Source: Planctomycetota bacterium (GTDB taxonomy: Bacteria; Planctomycetota; Phycisphaerae; Phycisphaerales; Phycisphaeraceae). From it: DNA of 62,910 nucleotides. The translations under genes and the position numbers were made by a program. Of the stretch, positions 24,981-32,658 are shown one piece after another. Position 1 is the stretch's first letter; every line of letters begins with the position of its first letter. Below the pieces are notes generated by a model. The model was given only the letters and a program-made list of their open reading frames with translations, did no database searches and had not been told where the DNA came from. The DNA lies in NCBI GenBank assembly GCA_021413865.1, contig JAIOPN010000050.1:1-62910 (forward strand), in the 5' to 3' direction.

Positions 24981-26048
24981 TTATCGCAAAGAGGTTGTGG
25001 CAACGGCGGGGAGGTGGAGGTCGTCCACGCGACCGGCCCGCAGGTGATGGTAGGCCAGCCCGGCGATCATCGCCGCGTTGTCCACACAATAACCCATGGC
25101 GGGCAGCAGCACGGGCAGGCCGCGCGAGGCGCCCAACTCCCCAGCGCGGCGGCGGAGCAGCGAGTTGGCGCAGACGCCGCCGCCGATGATGACGCACCGC
25201 GCCGGCCGGCCGGCGCGCGACATCTGTTCGAGGGCGCGAACCATCTTGGTAATCAGCGTCTCCACCGCCGTCGTCTGGAACGCGGCGGCCATGTCGGCGC
25301 GATCGGCGGGAGAAAGGTCGCCGATGGATCGCTCAAACACCGCCTCCCGCCCCCGGCCGCGCGGGATGCCGCGCACCTTGTAGAGCAGGGCGGTCTTCAG
25401 CCCGCTGAATGAAAAATCGAGGCTCTCGTCATCGAGCAGGGAGCGGGGGAGCTTGTGGCGTGAGGCGTCACCGGCCTGCGCCAGCCGATCGAGATTCGGC
25501 CCGCCGGGGTAGGGCACGCCCAGGATCACCGCGGCCTTGTCGTACGCCTCGCCCACGGCGTCGTCGATCGTGCGTCCGATCGCGTGCATCGACGTCGGCG
25601 AGGCGACCTCGTAGAGCGACGTGTGACCGCCAGAGATCACCAGCCCCAGCGCGGGGAACTCGGGCTGCGGCGATGACTCCCCCAGCGCCGCGGCGTGCAG
25701 GTGCGCCTGCACGTGATCGACGCCGACGATCGGCCTACCCAGCGCCCACGCCAGCGCCTTGCCCGCGCTCACGCCCACCAGCAGCGACCCGATCAGGCCC
25801 GGTCTGTTGCCCACCGCGACCGCCTCGATGTCGTTCCACCCCACACCGGCGGCACGCACCGTCTCCTCGACCACGGGCGTGATGCGCTCCAGGTGCGCCC
25901 GGCTGGCGATCTCCGGCACCACGCCGCGGTATCGCTCGTGCAATTCGTTCTGTGATGCGACGACGCTCGACAATACGAGCCGTCCGTCACGCACCACGGC
26001 GGCGGCGGTCTCGTCGCAACTGGTCTCCAGCCCCAGGATCAGCGTCAC
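24981..26048 (-). CDS. tsaD: tRNA N6-adenosine threonylcarbamoyltransferase TsaD
   Basis: A 355-residue protein of the Kae1/TsaD family, which transfers threonylcarbamoyl to A37 of ANN-reading tRNAs. It has the opening LGLETSCDETAAAVV, the metal-binding DHVQAHLHA (HxxxH), VISGGHTSLYE, and the late VIIGGGVCANSLLR. GTG at 26048 overlaps the stop of the upstream protease gene (GTGA), showing translational coupling. Confidence 0.95.
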   Translation of the reverse strand: MTLILGLETSCDETAAAVVRDGRLVLSSVVASQNELHERYRGVVPEIASRAHLERITPVVEETVRAAGVGWNDIEAVAVGNRPGLIGSLLVGVSAGKALAWALGRPIVGVDHVQAHLHAAALGESSPQPEFPALGLVISGGHTSLYEVASPTSMHAIGRTIDDAVGEAYDKAAVILGVPYPGGPNLDRLAQAGDASRHKLPRSLLDDESLDFSFSGLKTALLYKVRGIPRGRGREAVFERSIGDLSPADRADMAAAFQTTAVETLITKMVRALEQMSRAGRPARCVIIGGGVCANSLLRRRAGELGASRGLPVLLPAMGYCVDNAAMIAGLAYHHLRAGRVDDLHLPAVATTSLR

Positions 26049-27601
26049 GGCTCATCGTCCATGTCCGGCTCGGTCTTCTCTTCCTGGATGGGCTGTGTGG
26101 TGATCGCGCCGGCGGCGGGGGCGGTTGTGGGAGCGGTGGCGGCGTGGCTGCCGTTGCCATCGAGCTTGTTGAGCTCCTTCTCTACCTCGCCCAGCCGCGC
26201 GGCCAACAGCTCGCGCTGCCGGGTGAGGTTGTCGTGGCGCGACTGGTGGGCGAGTAGGTCGGCGTTGGTCTGCCCGACCTTGGGCCATGTGCCGGTTTTG
26301 ATCTTGCCCAGGACGGCCTCGAGGCCCGCGGCGAGCTGCGGGTCGACGAGTTTTTCACGCAGCCAGACGGGCGTCACCGTTTCGTGCGCCTTGTCGCCGG
26401 CCATCTTCCGCAGCACGTCTCCCTCGCGGCGGATCTCGAGCATCTTGCGGATCGCGTCGTTGCTCATGGGGACGTAGCAACCCTCGGAGGGATCGACGCC
26501 CCAGGTCTCCTTGCCCTCGCGGCGGTGGATGTTTCGGCCGTTGGGCAGGTAGTAGTAGGCGTTGGTGATCTTCAGCGCGCCCTGGCCGTCGTCGAGCATG
26601 ACGACCTGCTGCACGCTCCCCTTCCCGAAGGTGCGCGTGCCGACAAACTGGGCCCGGCCGTTGTCGGAGAGCGCTCCGGTGACGACCTCCGACGCCGACG
26701 CGCTGGCCTCGTTGGCGATCACCACCATGGGGATGGGGGGGATCGTCCCCTCCTGTGTCGAGGACTCGACGTGCTCGGGCACGATGCGCCCCTTCACCGA
26801 GACGATGCGCTTCCCGCCGTCGAGGAACATGTCGGATATCTCCACCGCCGATTCGAGCAGCCCGCCGGGGTCGAAGCGCAGGTCGAGGATCAGGCCCTTG
26901 ACGCCGCGCGCCAACAGGGAGTCGAGCGCCGCGCGTGTGTCCCTGGCGGTGCCCTCGGTGAACTGCGTGATGCGGATGTAGCCGATGTGGTTGGCCTCAT
27001 CGAGCATGAAGTCCCACTTGCCCTCGCCGTCGCGGCGCAGGCCGCGGACGGTCGCCACGTTGATTCGGGCGCGCTTGATCGTCAGCTCCGTCTCGTCGCC
27101 GCTCTCGTGGCGGATCTTCAGCTTGACCGGGGTGCCCTCCACGCCGGTCAGGCGTGAGATGGCGTCGGTGATCTTCATGTCCAGCGTGGACTTGCCGTCG
27201 ATCTCCAGCACCGTGTCGCCCGCCATCACGCCCGCCTTCCACGCGGGGGACTCCTCCAGCGGCGAGACGATCCGCAGCCGGTTGTTGTGGATGTCCACCT
27301 CCGCGCCGATCCCCGAGAACGACCCGCGGATGCTCTTGTCGAAATCCTTCAACTCGTCGGGCGGGATGTACACGGTGTACGGGTCGCGCAGCGACTCTAC
27401 CATCCCGCGCACCGCCTCGTGGATCATCTTGTCCTGGTCCGGCTCCTCGACGTACGCGTTGGCGATCTGGTGCCGCACGTCCACCAGCAGGTCGAGCTGG
27501 TTGAACACACTGGTCTGCCGGGCGATCACCGGCACGACCACGGCGGCCGCCAGCGCGACGGAGAAAAGCACGAACTTACGCGGGAAACGGCTGGTCTTCA
27601 T
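26045..27601 (-). CDS. Carboxy-terminal processing protease (S41 family, CtpA-like)
   Basis: A 518-residue periplasmic serine protease. It has a cleavable signal or anchor (RKFVLFSVALAAAVVVPVIA, 9-28) and an N-terminal helical part with LRDPYTVYIPPDE. A PDZ domain spans about 95-180 (FSGIGAEVDI, AWKAGVMAGDTVLEIDGK). The S41 core has the catalytic serine S302 in NEASASASEVV and lysine K327 in TRTFGKGSVQQ; the 25-residue spacing equals that of known CtpB/Prc enzymes. The tail is alanine/threonine-rich. ATG at 27601 follows from the signal peptide; the open frame further upstream is not supported. Confidence 0.92.
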   Translation of the reverse strand: MKTSRFPRKFVLFSVALAAAVVVPVIARQTSVFNQLDLLVDVRHQIANAYVEEPDQDKMIHEAVRGMVESLRDPYTVYIPPDELKDFDKSIRGSFSGIGAEVDIHNNRLRIVSPLEESPAWKAGVMAGDTVLEIDGKSTLDMKITDAISRLTGVEGTPVKLKIRHESGDETELTIKRARINVATVRGLRRDGEGKWDFMLDEANHIGYIRITQFTEGTARDTRAALDSLLARGVKGLILDLRFDPGGLLESAVEISDMFLDGGKRIVSVKGRIVPEHVESSTQEGTIPPIPMVVIANEASASASEVVTGALSDNGRAQFVGTRTFGKGSVQQVVMLDDGQGALKITNAYYYLPNGRNIHRREGKETWGVDPSEGCYVPMSNDAIRKMLEIRREGDVLRKMAGDKAHETVTPVWLREKLVDPQLAAGLEAVLGKIKTGTWPKVGQTNADLLAHQSRHDNLTRQRELLAARLGEVEKELNKLDGNGSHAATAPTTAPAAGAITTQPIQEEKTEPDMDDEP

Positions 27602-27746
27602 GGGGGCGGCTCGCCGGTGGGTGTGTTCGGAGCGTTCGATTCTAGGGGTGGTCATCCGCCGCCGCAAAAGAGACCGTGCAAACGGCGGACGATCGAGTCG
27701 GCGTCGGATACACTCACGCCGGCCGCTGCCCCGAGACGAATCCTTT

Positions 27747-29135
27747 ATGAGCAATAGCGATCTGATGAACCGAGCGCCGATCCCCCGCTTGCGGGCCGCC
27801 GCGGTCGCCTCCGGGATGTTCGGCCCGGGCCCGGTGACGGTCGCCCGCGCCCCGGGCCGGCTGGACGTGATGGGCGGCATCGCCGACTACACCGGCTCGC
27901 TGGTGTGCGAGATGCCGTTGGCCGTCGCCGCCGGCGTGGTGGTGCAGGCCCGTTCGGACCACCGTGTGGTCTGCCGGAGCATCCAGTCCGGTTCCACCGC
28001 TGAAACGACGACCGACGCGCTGCAAACCGCCGACCCGCTGGCGGTGCGAGGATTGTTCGGCGGCGATCGCGCGTGGGCGCGGTACCCGGTCGGCTGCGCG
28101 TGGTGGTTGATGAGGAACCGGGCCGCGGTGTTCACGGGGCTGACCATCCTGATCGACAGCGACGTGCCGCTGGGCGGCGGGGTGTCGTCCAGCGCCGCGA
28201 TCGAGGTGGCGACGATGACCGCGCTGGCGTCACTCGTCAAAATCAGCCTCGACCCGCTCGACCTGGCGGTAGCGTGCCAGGTGGTGGAGAACCTCGTCGT
28301 CGGCGCTCCGTGCGGCGTGATGGACCAGGTGACCTCGTCGATGGGCGTCGAGGGGGCGATGCTCGAAATCTTGTGCCAGCCGCGTCGAGGTACGCAGTCG
28401 CCCCCGGCCCAGGTGCTCGGGCAGGTGCGCGTGCCGCGCGGGTACGCCTTCATCGGCATCCACAGCGGTGTCAGCCACGAGGTCAGCGGCGACCCCTATA
28501 CCGACACGCGCGTCGCGGCGTTCATGGGGCAGAAAATCCTTAGCACCCGTTTCCCGAAACAGATTGGTGATGTCTATCTCGCTAACGTGGACCGCGCTGT
28601 GTACGAGCGCGAGCTTCGGGCGGCCCTGCCCGAAGAGCTCGCCGGCGATGCCTTCGCGCGCGAATACGGGAAGACCAACGACCCCGTCACGTCGATCCGG
28701 CCGGCCACCCGCTACCGGGTCCGTGCCGCGACGGACCACCACGTCTTCGAGATGGGCCGTGTGACGCGGTTCGTGGCGTGCATCAAGTCGGCGTCACCCG
28801 ATGCGATCCGCGAAGCGGGCCAGCTCATGTACGAGAGCCACCGCAGCTATGGCGACTGCGCCAACCTCGGCCACGCGATGACCGATCTCATCGTCGAGAT
28901 GGCGAAAAGACTCGGTGCCGAGCGCGGCGTGTACGGGGCGAAGATCACCGGCGGCGGTGGCGGCGGGACGGTTGCGTTGCTCATCCGTGACGACGCCGAC
29001 GCACGCCGTCTCCTTGAACAACTACAGATGGATTACAGCCACCAGACCGGCCGGGCGACGATTTGTTTCGCCGGTTCCAGCCCAGGGGCGGCCGCGCTGG
29101 GCACCCTTGCCGTTCCATTCGAGGGCTTGCGATGA
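27747..29135 (+). CDS. GHMP kinase, L-arabinokinase/galactokinase-like
   Basis: A 462-residue GHMP-family sugar kinase. Motif 1 reads APGRLDVMGGIADYTGSLV (35-53). Galactokinases have GEHTDY at this place, whereas plant L-arabinokinase (ARA1) has GGIADYSGSLV, a near match. Motif 2 is PLGGGVSSSA (141-150), the catalytic aspartate is in CGVMDQ (D193), and motif 3 is YGAKITGGGGGGTVALL (396-412). The likely reaction is ATP-dependent 1-phosphorylation of L-arabinose or a related sugar. Its stop overlaps the next start (ATGA); a GalU-like enzyme follows, so the sugar-1-phosphate may be turned into a UDP-sugar. Confidence 0.82.
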   Translation: MSNSDLMNRAPIPRLRAAAVASGMFGPGPVTVARAPGRLDVMGGIADYTGSLVCEMPLAVAAGVVVQARSDHRVVCRSIQSGSTAETTTDALQTADPLAVRGLFGGDRAWARYPVGCAWWLMRNRAAVFTGLTILIDSDVPLGGGVSSSAAIEVATMTALASLVKISLDPLDLAVACQVVENLVVGAPCGVMDQVTSSMGVEGAMLEILCQPRRGTQSPPAQVLGQVRVPRGYAFIGIHSGVSHEVSGDPYTDTRVAAFMGQKILSTRFPKQIGDVYLANVDRAVYERELRAALPEELAGDAFAREYGKTNDPVTSIRPATRYRVRAATDHHVFEMGRVTRFVACIKSASPDAIREAGQLMYESHRSYGDCANLGHAMTDLIVEMAKRLGAERGVYGAKITGGGGGGTVALLIRDDADARRLLEQLQMDYSHQTGRATICFAGSSPGAAALGTLAVPFEGLR

Positions 29136-30160
29136 GCATTGACCTTACGACAGCGCGGGCCTGGGCGCAACGGCTGGAGGCGATCGGTCTGGCCGTGCGC
29201 GACCGGCTTGTCCGGGCGCGGGAGGCGGGGCAGGACATGGCCTCCGCCGTCGCGCAGGAGGGGGGCGACACGATCTTCGCCATCGACCGCCACGTCGAGC
29301 CGGTGATCGAACGCGCGATCGAGGCGTGGCCCGCGGAGTGCAAGCCGCTGGCGCTGGTGGCCGAGGGGTTCGGGGAGCAGGGGCACCGCAGCTTCGGCGA
29401 CCCGCGTGAGCGCGCCCGCTTCCGGGTCATCATCGACCCCATCGACGGGACGCGTGGCATCATGTACGACAAGCGCTCGGCGTGGTTCCTCGCCGCCGTG
29501 GCCGTCGAGCGCGGCGAGGCGACGGGCCTGCGCGACGCCTTCGCGGCCGTGATGGTTGAGCTGCCCACGGGCAAGCAGGGCTTCGCGGACGTCTTCTCGG
29601 CGGTGCGGGGCGGCGGGGCCTCGGGCTGGCGTGACGAGTTGACCGGCGGGCGTGCCCGCAAGGGGCTCTCGTTCCGCCCCAGCACGGCCCCGACGCTGCG
29701 CCACGGCTGGGCGCAGGTCGCCAATTTCTTCCCCGGCACCAAGGTGCTCGCCGCAGAACTGATGGAACGCATCGCCGCGGCCACGCTCGAGCGCGTCGTG
29801 CCCGGCGAGGGCTCGATCTTCGACGACCAGTACATGACCACCGGCGGGCAGATGGTGGAATTGATGGTGGGCCACGACCGTTTCTGCTGCGACCTGCGGC
29901 CGCTGTTCTACAGTGTGCTGGAGGCCGGCGGGCAGGGACGGGTGGTGCGCGGGTTGGAGTGCCACCCTTACGATTGTGCCGGCGCGCTGATCGCCGAAGA
30001 GGCGGGCGTCATCCTGACGGACGGCTTTGGCCGGCCGCTCAACGCCCCGATGGACGTGCACAGCGGCGTGCATTGGTGCGGCTACGCGAACGGGGCGCTG
30101 CGTGCGCGGATCGAGCCGGTGATCCAGCGGTTTTTCGCCGAACGCGGCGTGACCGGGTGA
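29132..30160 (+). CDS. Inositol-monophosphatase-family phosphatase
   Basis: A 342-residue member of the Mg-dependent IMPase-like phosphatase fold. It keeps the acidic residue of the first motif (E78 in VAEGFGEQG) and DPIDGT (102-107) followed by RGIMYDKRSAWF. The C-terminal YDCAGALIAEEAGVILTDG replaces WDxAAG. The unusual RGIMYDKR insertion after DPIDGT suggests a non-inositol substrate. ATG overlaps the kinase stop by four bases; 51 bases later the GalU-like gene begins. A sugar phosphatase or proofreading role within this operon is plausible but inferred. Confidence 0.8.
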   Translation: MSIDLTTARAWAQRLEAIGLAVRDRLVRAREAGQDMASAVAQEGGDTIFAIDRHVEPVIERAIEAWPAECKPLALVAEGFGEQGHRSFGDPRERARFRVIIDPIDGTRGIMYDKRSAWFLAAVAVERGEATGLRDAFAAVMVELPTGKQGFADVFSAVRGGGASGWRDELTGGRARKGLSFRPSTAPTLRHGWAQVANFFPGTKVLAAELMERIAAATLERVVPGEGSIFDDQYMTTGGQMVELMVGHDRFCCDLRPLFYSVLEAGGQGRVVRGLECHPYDCAGALIAEEAGVILTDGFGRPLNAPMDVHSGVHWCGYANGALRARIEPVIQRFFAERGVTG

Positions 30161-30211
30161 CGTAGAAGGTTGCTCCGGCGGCGGAGCGCCGCGCCGGCGA
30201 TGGAGTGTGAC

Positions 30212-31207
30212 ATGAAGAAGGTTCGCAAGGCGGTGATCACGGCGGCGGGGCGCGGGACGAGGCAGTACCCGGCCTCCAGCGCGGTGCAGAAGGAGATGTT
30301 CCCGCTGGTGGACGCCGACGGCCTGGCCAAGCCGGTGATCCAGATCATCGGCGAGGAAGCGATCGAGGCGGGCGTCGAGGAGATCTGCATCGTCACGCAG
30401 CCCGGCGACGAGGCGGAGTACCGCCGCTACTTCCGGGGCATGAGCGAGGAGACGCTCCGCGCCTTCAAGGGCAAGGAGTGGGCCATCGAGGCGGGCCGCA
30501 AGCTCGAGGACTTCGGCAAGCGGCTGCACTTCGTCGCGCAGAACTCGCCGGAGGGTTACGGCCACGCGGTGTACCAGGCGAAGCAGTTCGTGGGTGATGA
30601 CCCGTTCCTGCTCATGCTGGGCGACCACATCTACATCAGCGCGGTGGAGGGGGCGGGCAACTGCGCCGCCCAGTTGATCCGCAAATACAACGAGGCGGGG
30701 CTCAGCGCGATGACCGCGGTGCAGGCGACGCCCGGGAGCCAGTTGCACCTGTTCGGCACGATGCGCGGCGGGACGATCAGCGAGGGGATGACGGGCAACG
30801 GCATCTACCGCGTCGAGGCGATCCAGGAAAAGCCGTCGCAGGAGCACGCGGCCAGGCACCTGCGCACCCCCGGCCTGCCGCTGGGGCTCTACCTGTGCCA
30901 CTTCGGCATGCACGTCTTCTCGCCCGCCATCTTCGACGCGATCGGCCACCACATCGACGGGAACATCCGCGAGAAGGGGGAGATCCAGCTCACCAGCGCG
31001 CAGGAATACATGCGCGAGCACCTGCTCAAGGGGAGCTACGGCGCGTGCACCATCGACGGCCAGCGGTTCGACACCGGCATCCCGTACGGGCTGATGGAGT
31101 CGCAGCTCGCGCTGGCGCTGGCGGGCAAGCACCGCGGCGAGATCGTCGAGGCGATCGCCCGTCTGCTCGCCGAGCAGCTGCGCAGCGTCGCGAAGAAACA
31201 GGGCTGA
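30212..31207 (+). CDS. UTP--glucose-1-phosphate uridylyltransferase-like (GalU family)
   Basis: A 331-residue nucleotidyltransferase with the GalU signature AAGRGTRQYPASSAVQKEMF (nucleotide-binding loop plus KEM), PLVDADGLAKPVIQIIGEEA, LLMLGDHIYIS and IQLTSAQEY ... RFDTGIPYGLM. It forms UDP-sugars from sugar-1-phosphates. The LGDHIY replaces the usual LxDD motif (D to H next to the aspartate), as also seen in some UDP-sugar pyrophosphorylases. As last gene of the kinase/phosphatase operon it may act on the kinase product. ATG at 30212 chosen. Its stop is one base from the convergent C39 gene. Confidence 0.87.
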   Translation: MKKVRKAVITAAGRGTRQYPASSAVQKEMFPLVDADGLAKPVIQIIGEEAIEAGVEEICIVTQPGDEAEYRRYFRGMSEETLRAFKGKEWAIEAGRKLEDFGKRLHFVAQNSPEGYGHAVYQAKQFVGDDPFLLMLGDHIYISAVEGAGNCAAQLIRKYNEAGLSAMTAVQATPGSQLHLFGTMRGGTISEGMTGNGIYRVEAIQEKPSQEHAARHLRTPGLPLGLYLCHFGMHVFSPAIFDAIGHHIDGNIREKGEIQLTSAQEYMREHLLKGSYGACTIDGQRFDTGIPYGLMESQLALALAGKHRGEIVEAIARLLAEQLRSVAKKQG

Positions 31208-31208
31208 A

Positions 31209-32009
31209 TCAGCGGCGGAAGATGATCGCCTGGTCGGCGTAGAGGGGCTCGAACTCCTGACGCAGCATGCGGCGCACCCCGTCGATCGGGTCGGCGACGA
31301 GCACGTCTCTTTTGTTCACCGCGAGGAGCACGACCATGTGCCGCTGCTGCTGATCGGTGCGGATGGCGGTGAGCACGGGCGTGTTGATCCCGATGAGCAT
31401 GTCGAGCGAAGCCTCGACGACCTCGACGTGCCAGGCCAGGCCGCCGAGCCGCTGCGACAGGCCGTCCACGGCGCGGATCAGGGTGGCCCCCTCGCCGACG
31501 CGGGTTTGCGTGAGTTCCGCCATCTGGGCTTCGGTCGAGGGGACGCCGAGGGCGTTGAGCGCCGTCGCGCAGGCGGCGGGCACGCACGAGAAGTCCTGCG
31601 ACTGCATCACCATTTCGACGCGTGACGAGTTCGCCAGGGCGCTGGCGGGCATGGGCTGGAGCATCCAGAGCCCGCCGTGGAGGAAGTAGAGCCCGCCCAC
31701 CGCCGCGGCGGCGAGGACGACCAAACGCTGGCGCGTCACCCGGCTGCGCGCCCAGGCCACGCCGAGGATGAGCATGAACATCGGCGCCGCCGCCGTGCCC
31801 TCGATCTGCGCCAGGATCCCCAGCGGGATCACCCGGACCGCGACGGATGGATTGTTGTAGAGCCAGGACCAGACACCTAGGAGGATCATCGCCAGGGTCA
31901 GCCAGAGCCACATGCGGCCGTGGTGCCCCCGGCCCAGCCACCGACCGATCGCGAAGCCCCCCGCGGAGAGCAGCGCCATCAACAGGAACCAGCCGGTCGA
32001 GAGTTCCAC
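31209..32009 (-). CDS. Membrane protein with C39-like cysteine peptidase domain
   Basis: A 266-residue protein: four membrane helices in the first 120 residues (about 5-23, 33-50, 73-88, 96-115) and then a C39-like peptidase domain. The catalytic cysteine is C142 in SQDFSCVPAACATAL, the histidine H224 in QRHMVVLLAV, and the aspartate D240 in LVADP. This is the full triad of C39 peptidases, which usually trim double-glycine leaders and are fused to ABC exporters. Here no ABC domain is present, and the domain would face one side of the membrane alone. Substrate unknown. Confidence 0.78.
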   Translation of the reverse strand: MELSTGWFLLMALLSAGGFAIGRWLGRGHHGRMWLWLTLAMILLGVWSWLYNNPSVAVRVIPLGILAQIEGTAAAPMFMLILGVAWARSRVTRQRLVVLAAAAVGGLYFLHGGLWMLQPMPASALANSSRVEMVMQSQDFSCVPAACATALNALGVPSTEAQMAELTQTRVGEGATLIRAVDGLSQRLGGLAWHVEVVEASLDMLIGINTPVLTAIRTDQQQRHMVVLLAVNKRDVLVADPIDGVRRMLRQEFEPLYADQAIIFRR

Positions 32010-32055
32010 GGGAATCCTCCGTGCCCCGCCAAAGCTTCTACCGTCGGGAGGAGAA

Positions 32056-32235
32056 ATGAAAAACCCGGCGGAGCACTCAATAGATACTTCGTCACAAACA
32101 GGTGAAAGGTTTGATATGGAACCGGAAAATCCGGGGAAATCCAGCGCGGGCGACCGCCGGAAATGCCGAGGAGCTTACGTTTCGAAGCCGTTTCACAGCC
32201 CTGATCCCCTCTCCCGGAGGGAGAGGGGGTTGTGA
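32056..32235 (+). CDS. Possible 59-aa small ORF (doubtful)
   Basis: ATG at 32056 follows an almost perfect Shine-Dalgarno sequence (GGGAGGAG, 2-3 bases before AATG). The predicted peptide is polar, has no family I know, and its last 15 or so residues are encoded by a CTCTCCCGGAGGGAGAGG repeat. The gene would be divergent from the C39 gene. I list it because of the ribosome-binding site only. Confidence 0.2.
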   Translation: MKNPAEHSIDTSSQTGERFDMEPENPGKSSAGDRRKCRGAYVSKPFHSPDPLSRRERGL

Positions 32236-32236
32236 T
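32203..32236. repeat. CTCTCCCGGAGGGAGAGG palindromic repeat
   Basis: A compact hairpin (CCCCTCTCCC/GGGAGAGGGG). The same family recurs as an inverted pair at 62148-62268. Here it sits between the thioesterase gene end and the spacer upstream of the C39 gene. Confidence 0.7.
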
Positions 32237-32244
32237 GTAGTCTC

Positions 32245-32658
32245 TCAGCCCATCGCGACCCACCCGGGCACGGGCTGCACCTTGCCCGCGCGGTCCACGC
32301 AGACGAGCGTCGTTTCGGCGGTGGCGAGGAGCTCTCCGCCCCGCCTGATCTCGTAGGTGTGCTCGACTTTGACGCCGGCGCTGGGCAGCAGCTCGGCCCT
32401 GATGGTCAGCAGGTCGTCGTATCTCGCGGGCCGGCGGTACTTGAGGCTCATGCGGGCCACGACGAAAAACACGCCGCGATCCTCGAGTTCGCGGTAAGCC
32501 ACGCCCGCCTTGCGGAGCATCTCCGTCCGCGCGATCTCCATCCAGACCGGGTACACACTGTGGTGCGCTACGTTCATCGGGTCGCACTCGCAGTATCGCA
32601 CGCGCACCTCGATCTCGAAGGAGGCGCCCGGGGCGGGGTTGGCGTCGGCGCGGTTCAT
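32245..32658 (-). CDS. Acyl-CoA thioesterase, YbgC/FadM (4-hydroxybenzoyl-CoA thioesterase) family
   Basis: A 137-residue hotdog-fold protein with the family signature RVRYCECDPMNVAHHSVYPVWMEIARTE, where the aspartate in ECDPMN is the catalytic residue, followed by FFVVARMSLKYRRPARYDD and TTLVCVDRAGKVQPVP. It hydrolyses an acyl-CoA thioester. ATG at 32658 overlaps the stop of the HEAT-repeat gene (ATGA). Confidence 0.9.
   Translation of the reverse strand: MNRADANPAPGASFEIEVRVRYCECDPMNVAHHSVYPVWMEIARTEMLRKAGVAYRELEDRGVFFVVARMSLKYRRPARYDDLLTIRAELLPSAGVKVEHTYEIRRGGELLATAETTLVCVDRAGKVQPVPGWVAMG

Noticed and set aside
26985-27746. N-terminal extension of the arabinokinase-like gene
   Set aside because: The frame stays open upstream but runs antisense to the S41 protease gene; the kinase motifs and spacing fit the ATG at 27747.
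27747-29135. Naming the kinase galK
   Set aside because: The GEHTDY motif of galactokinase is replaced by GGIADY, so a plain galactokinase call would be misleading.
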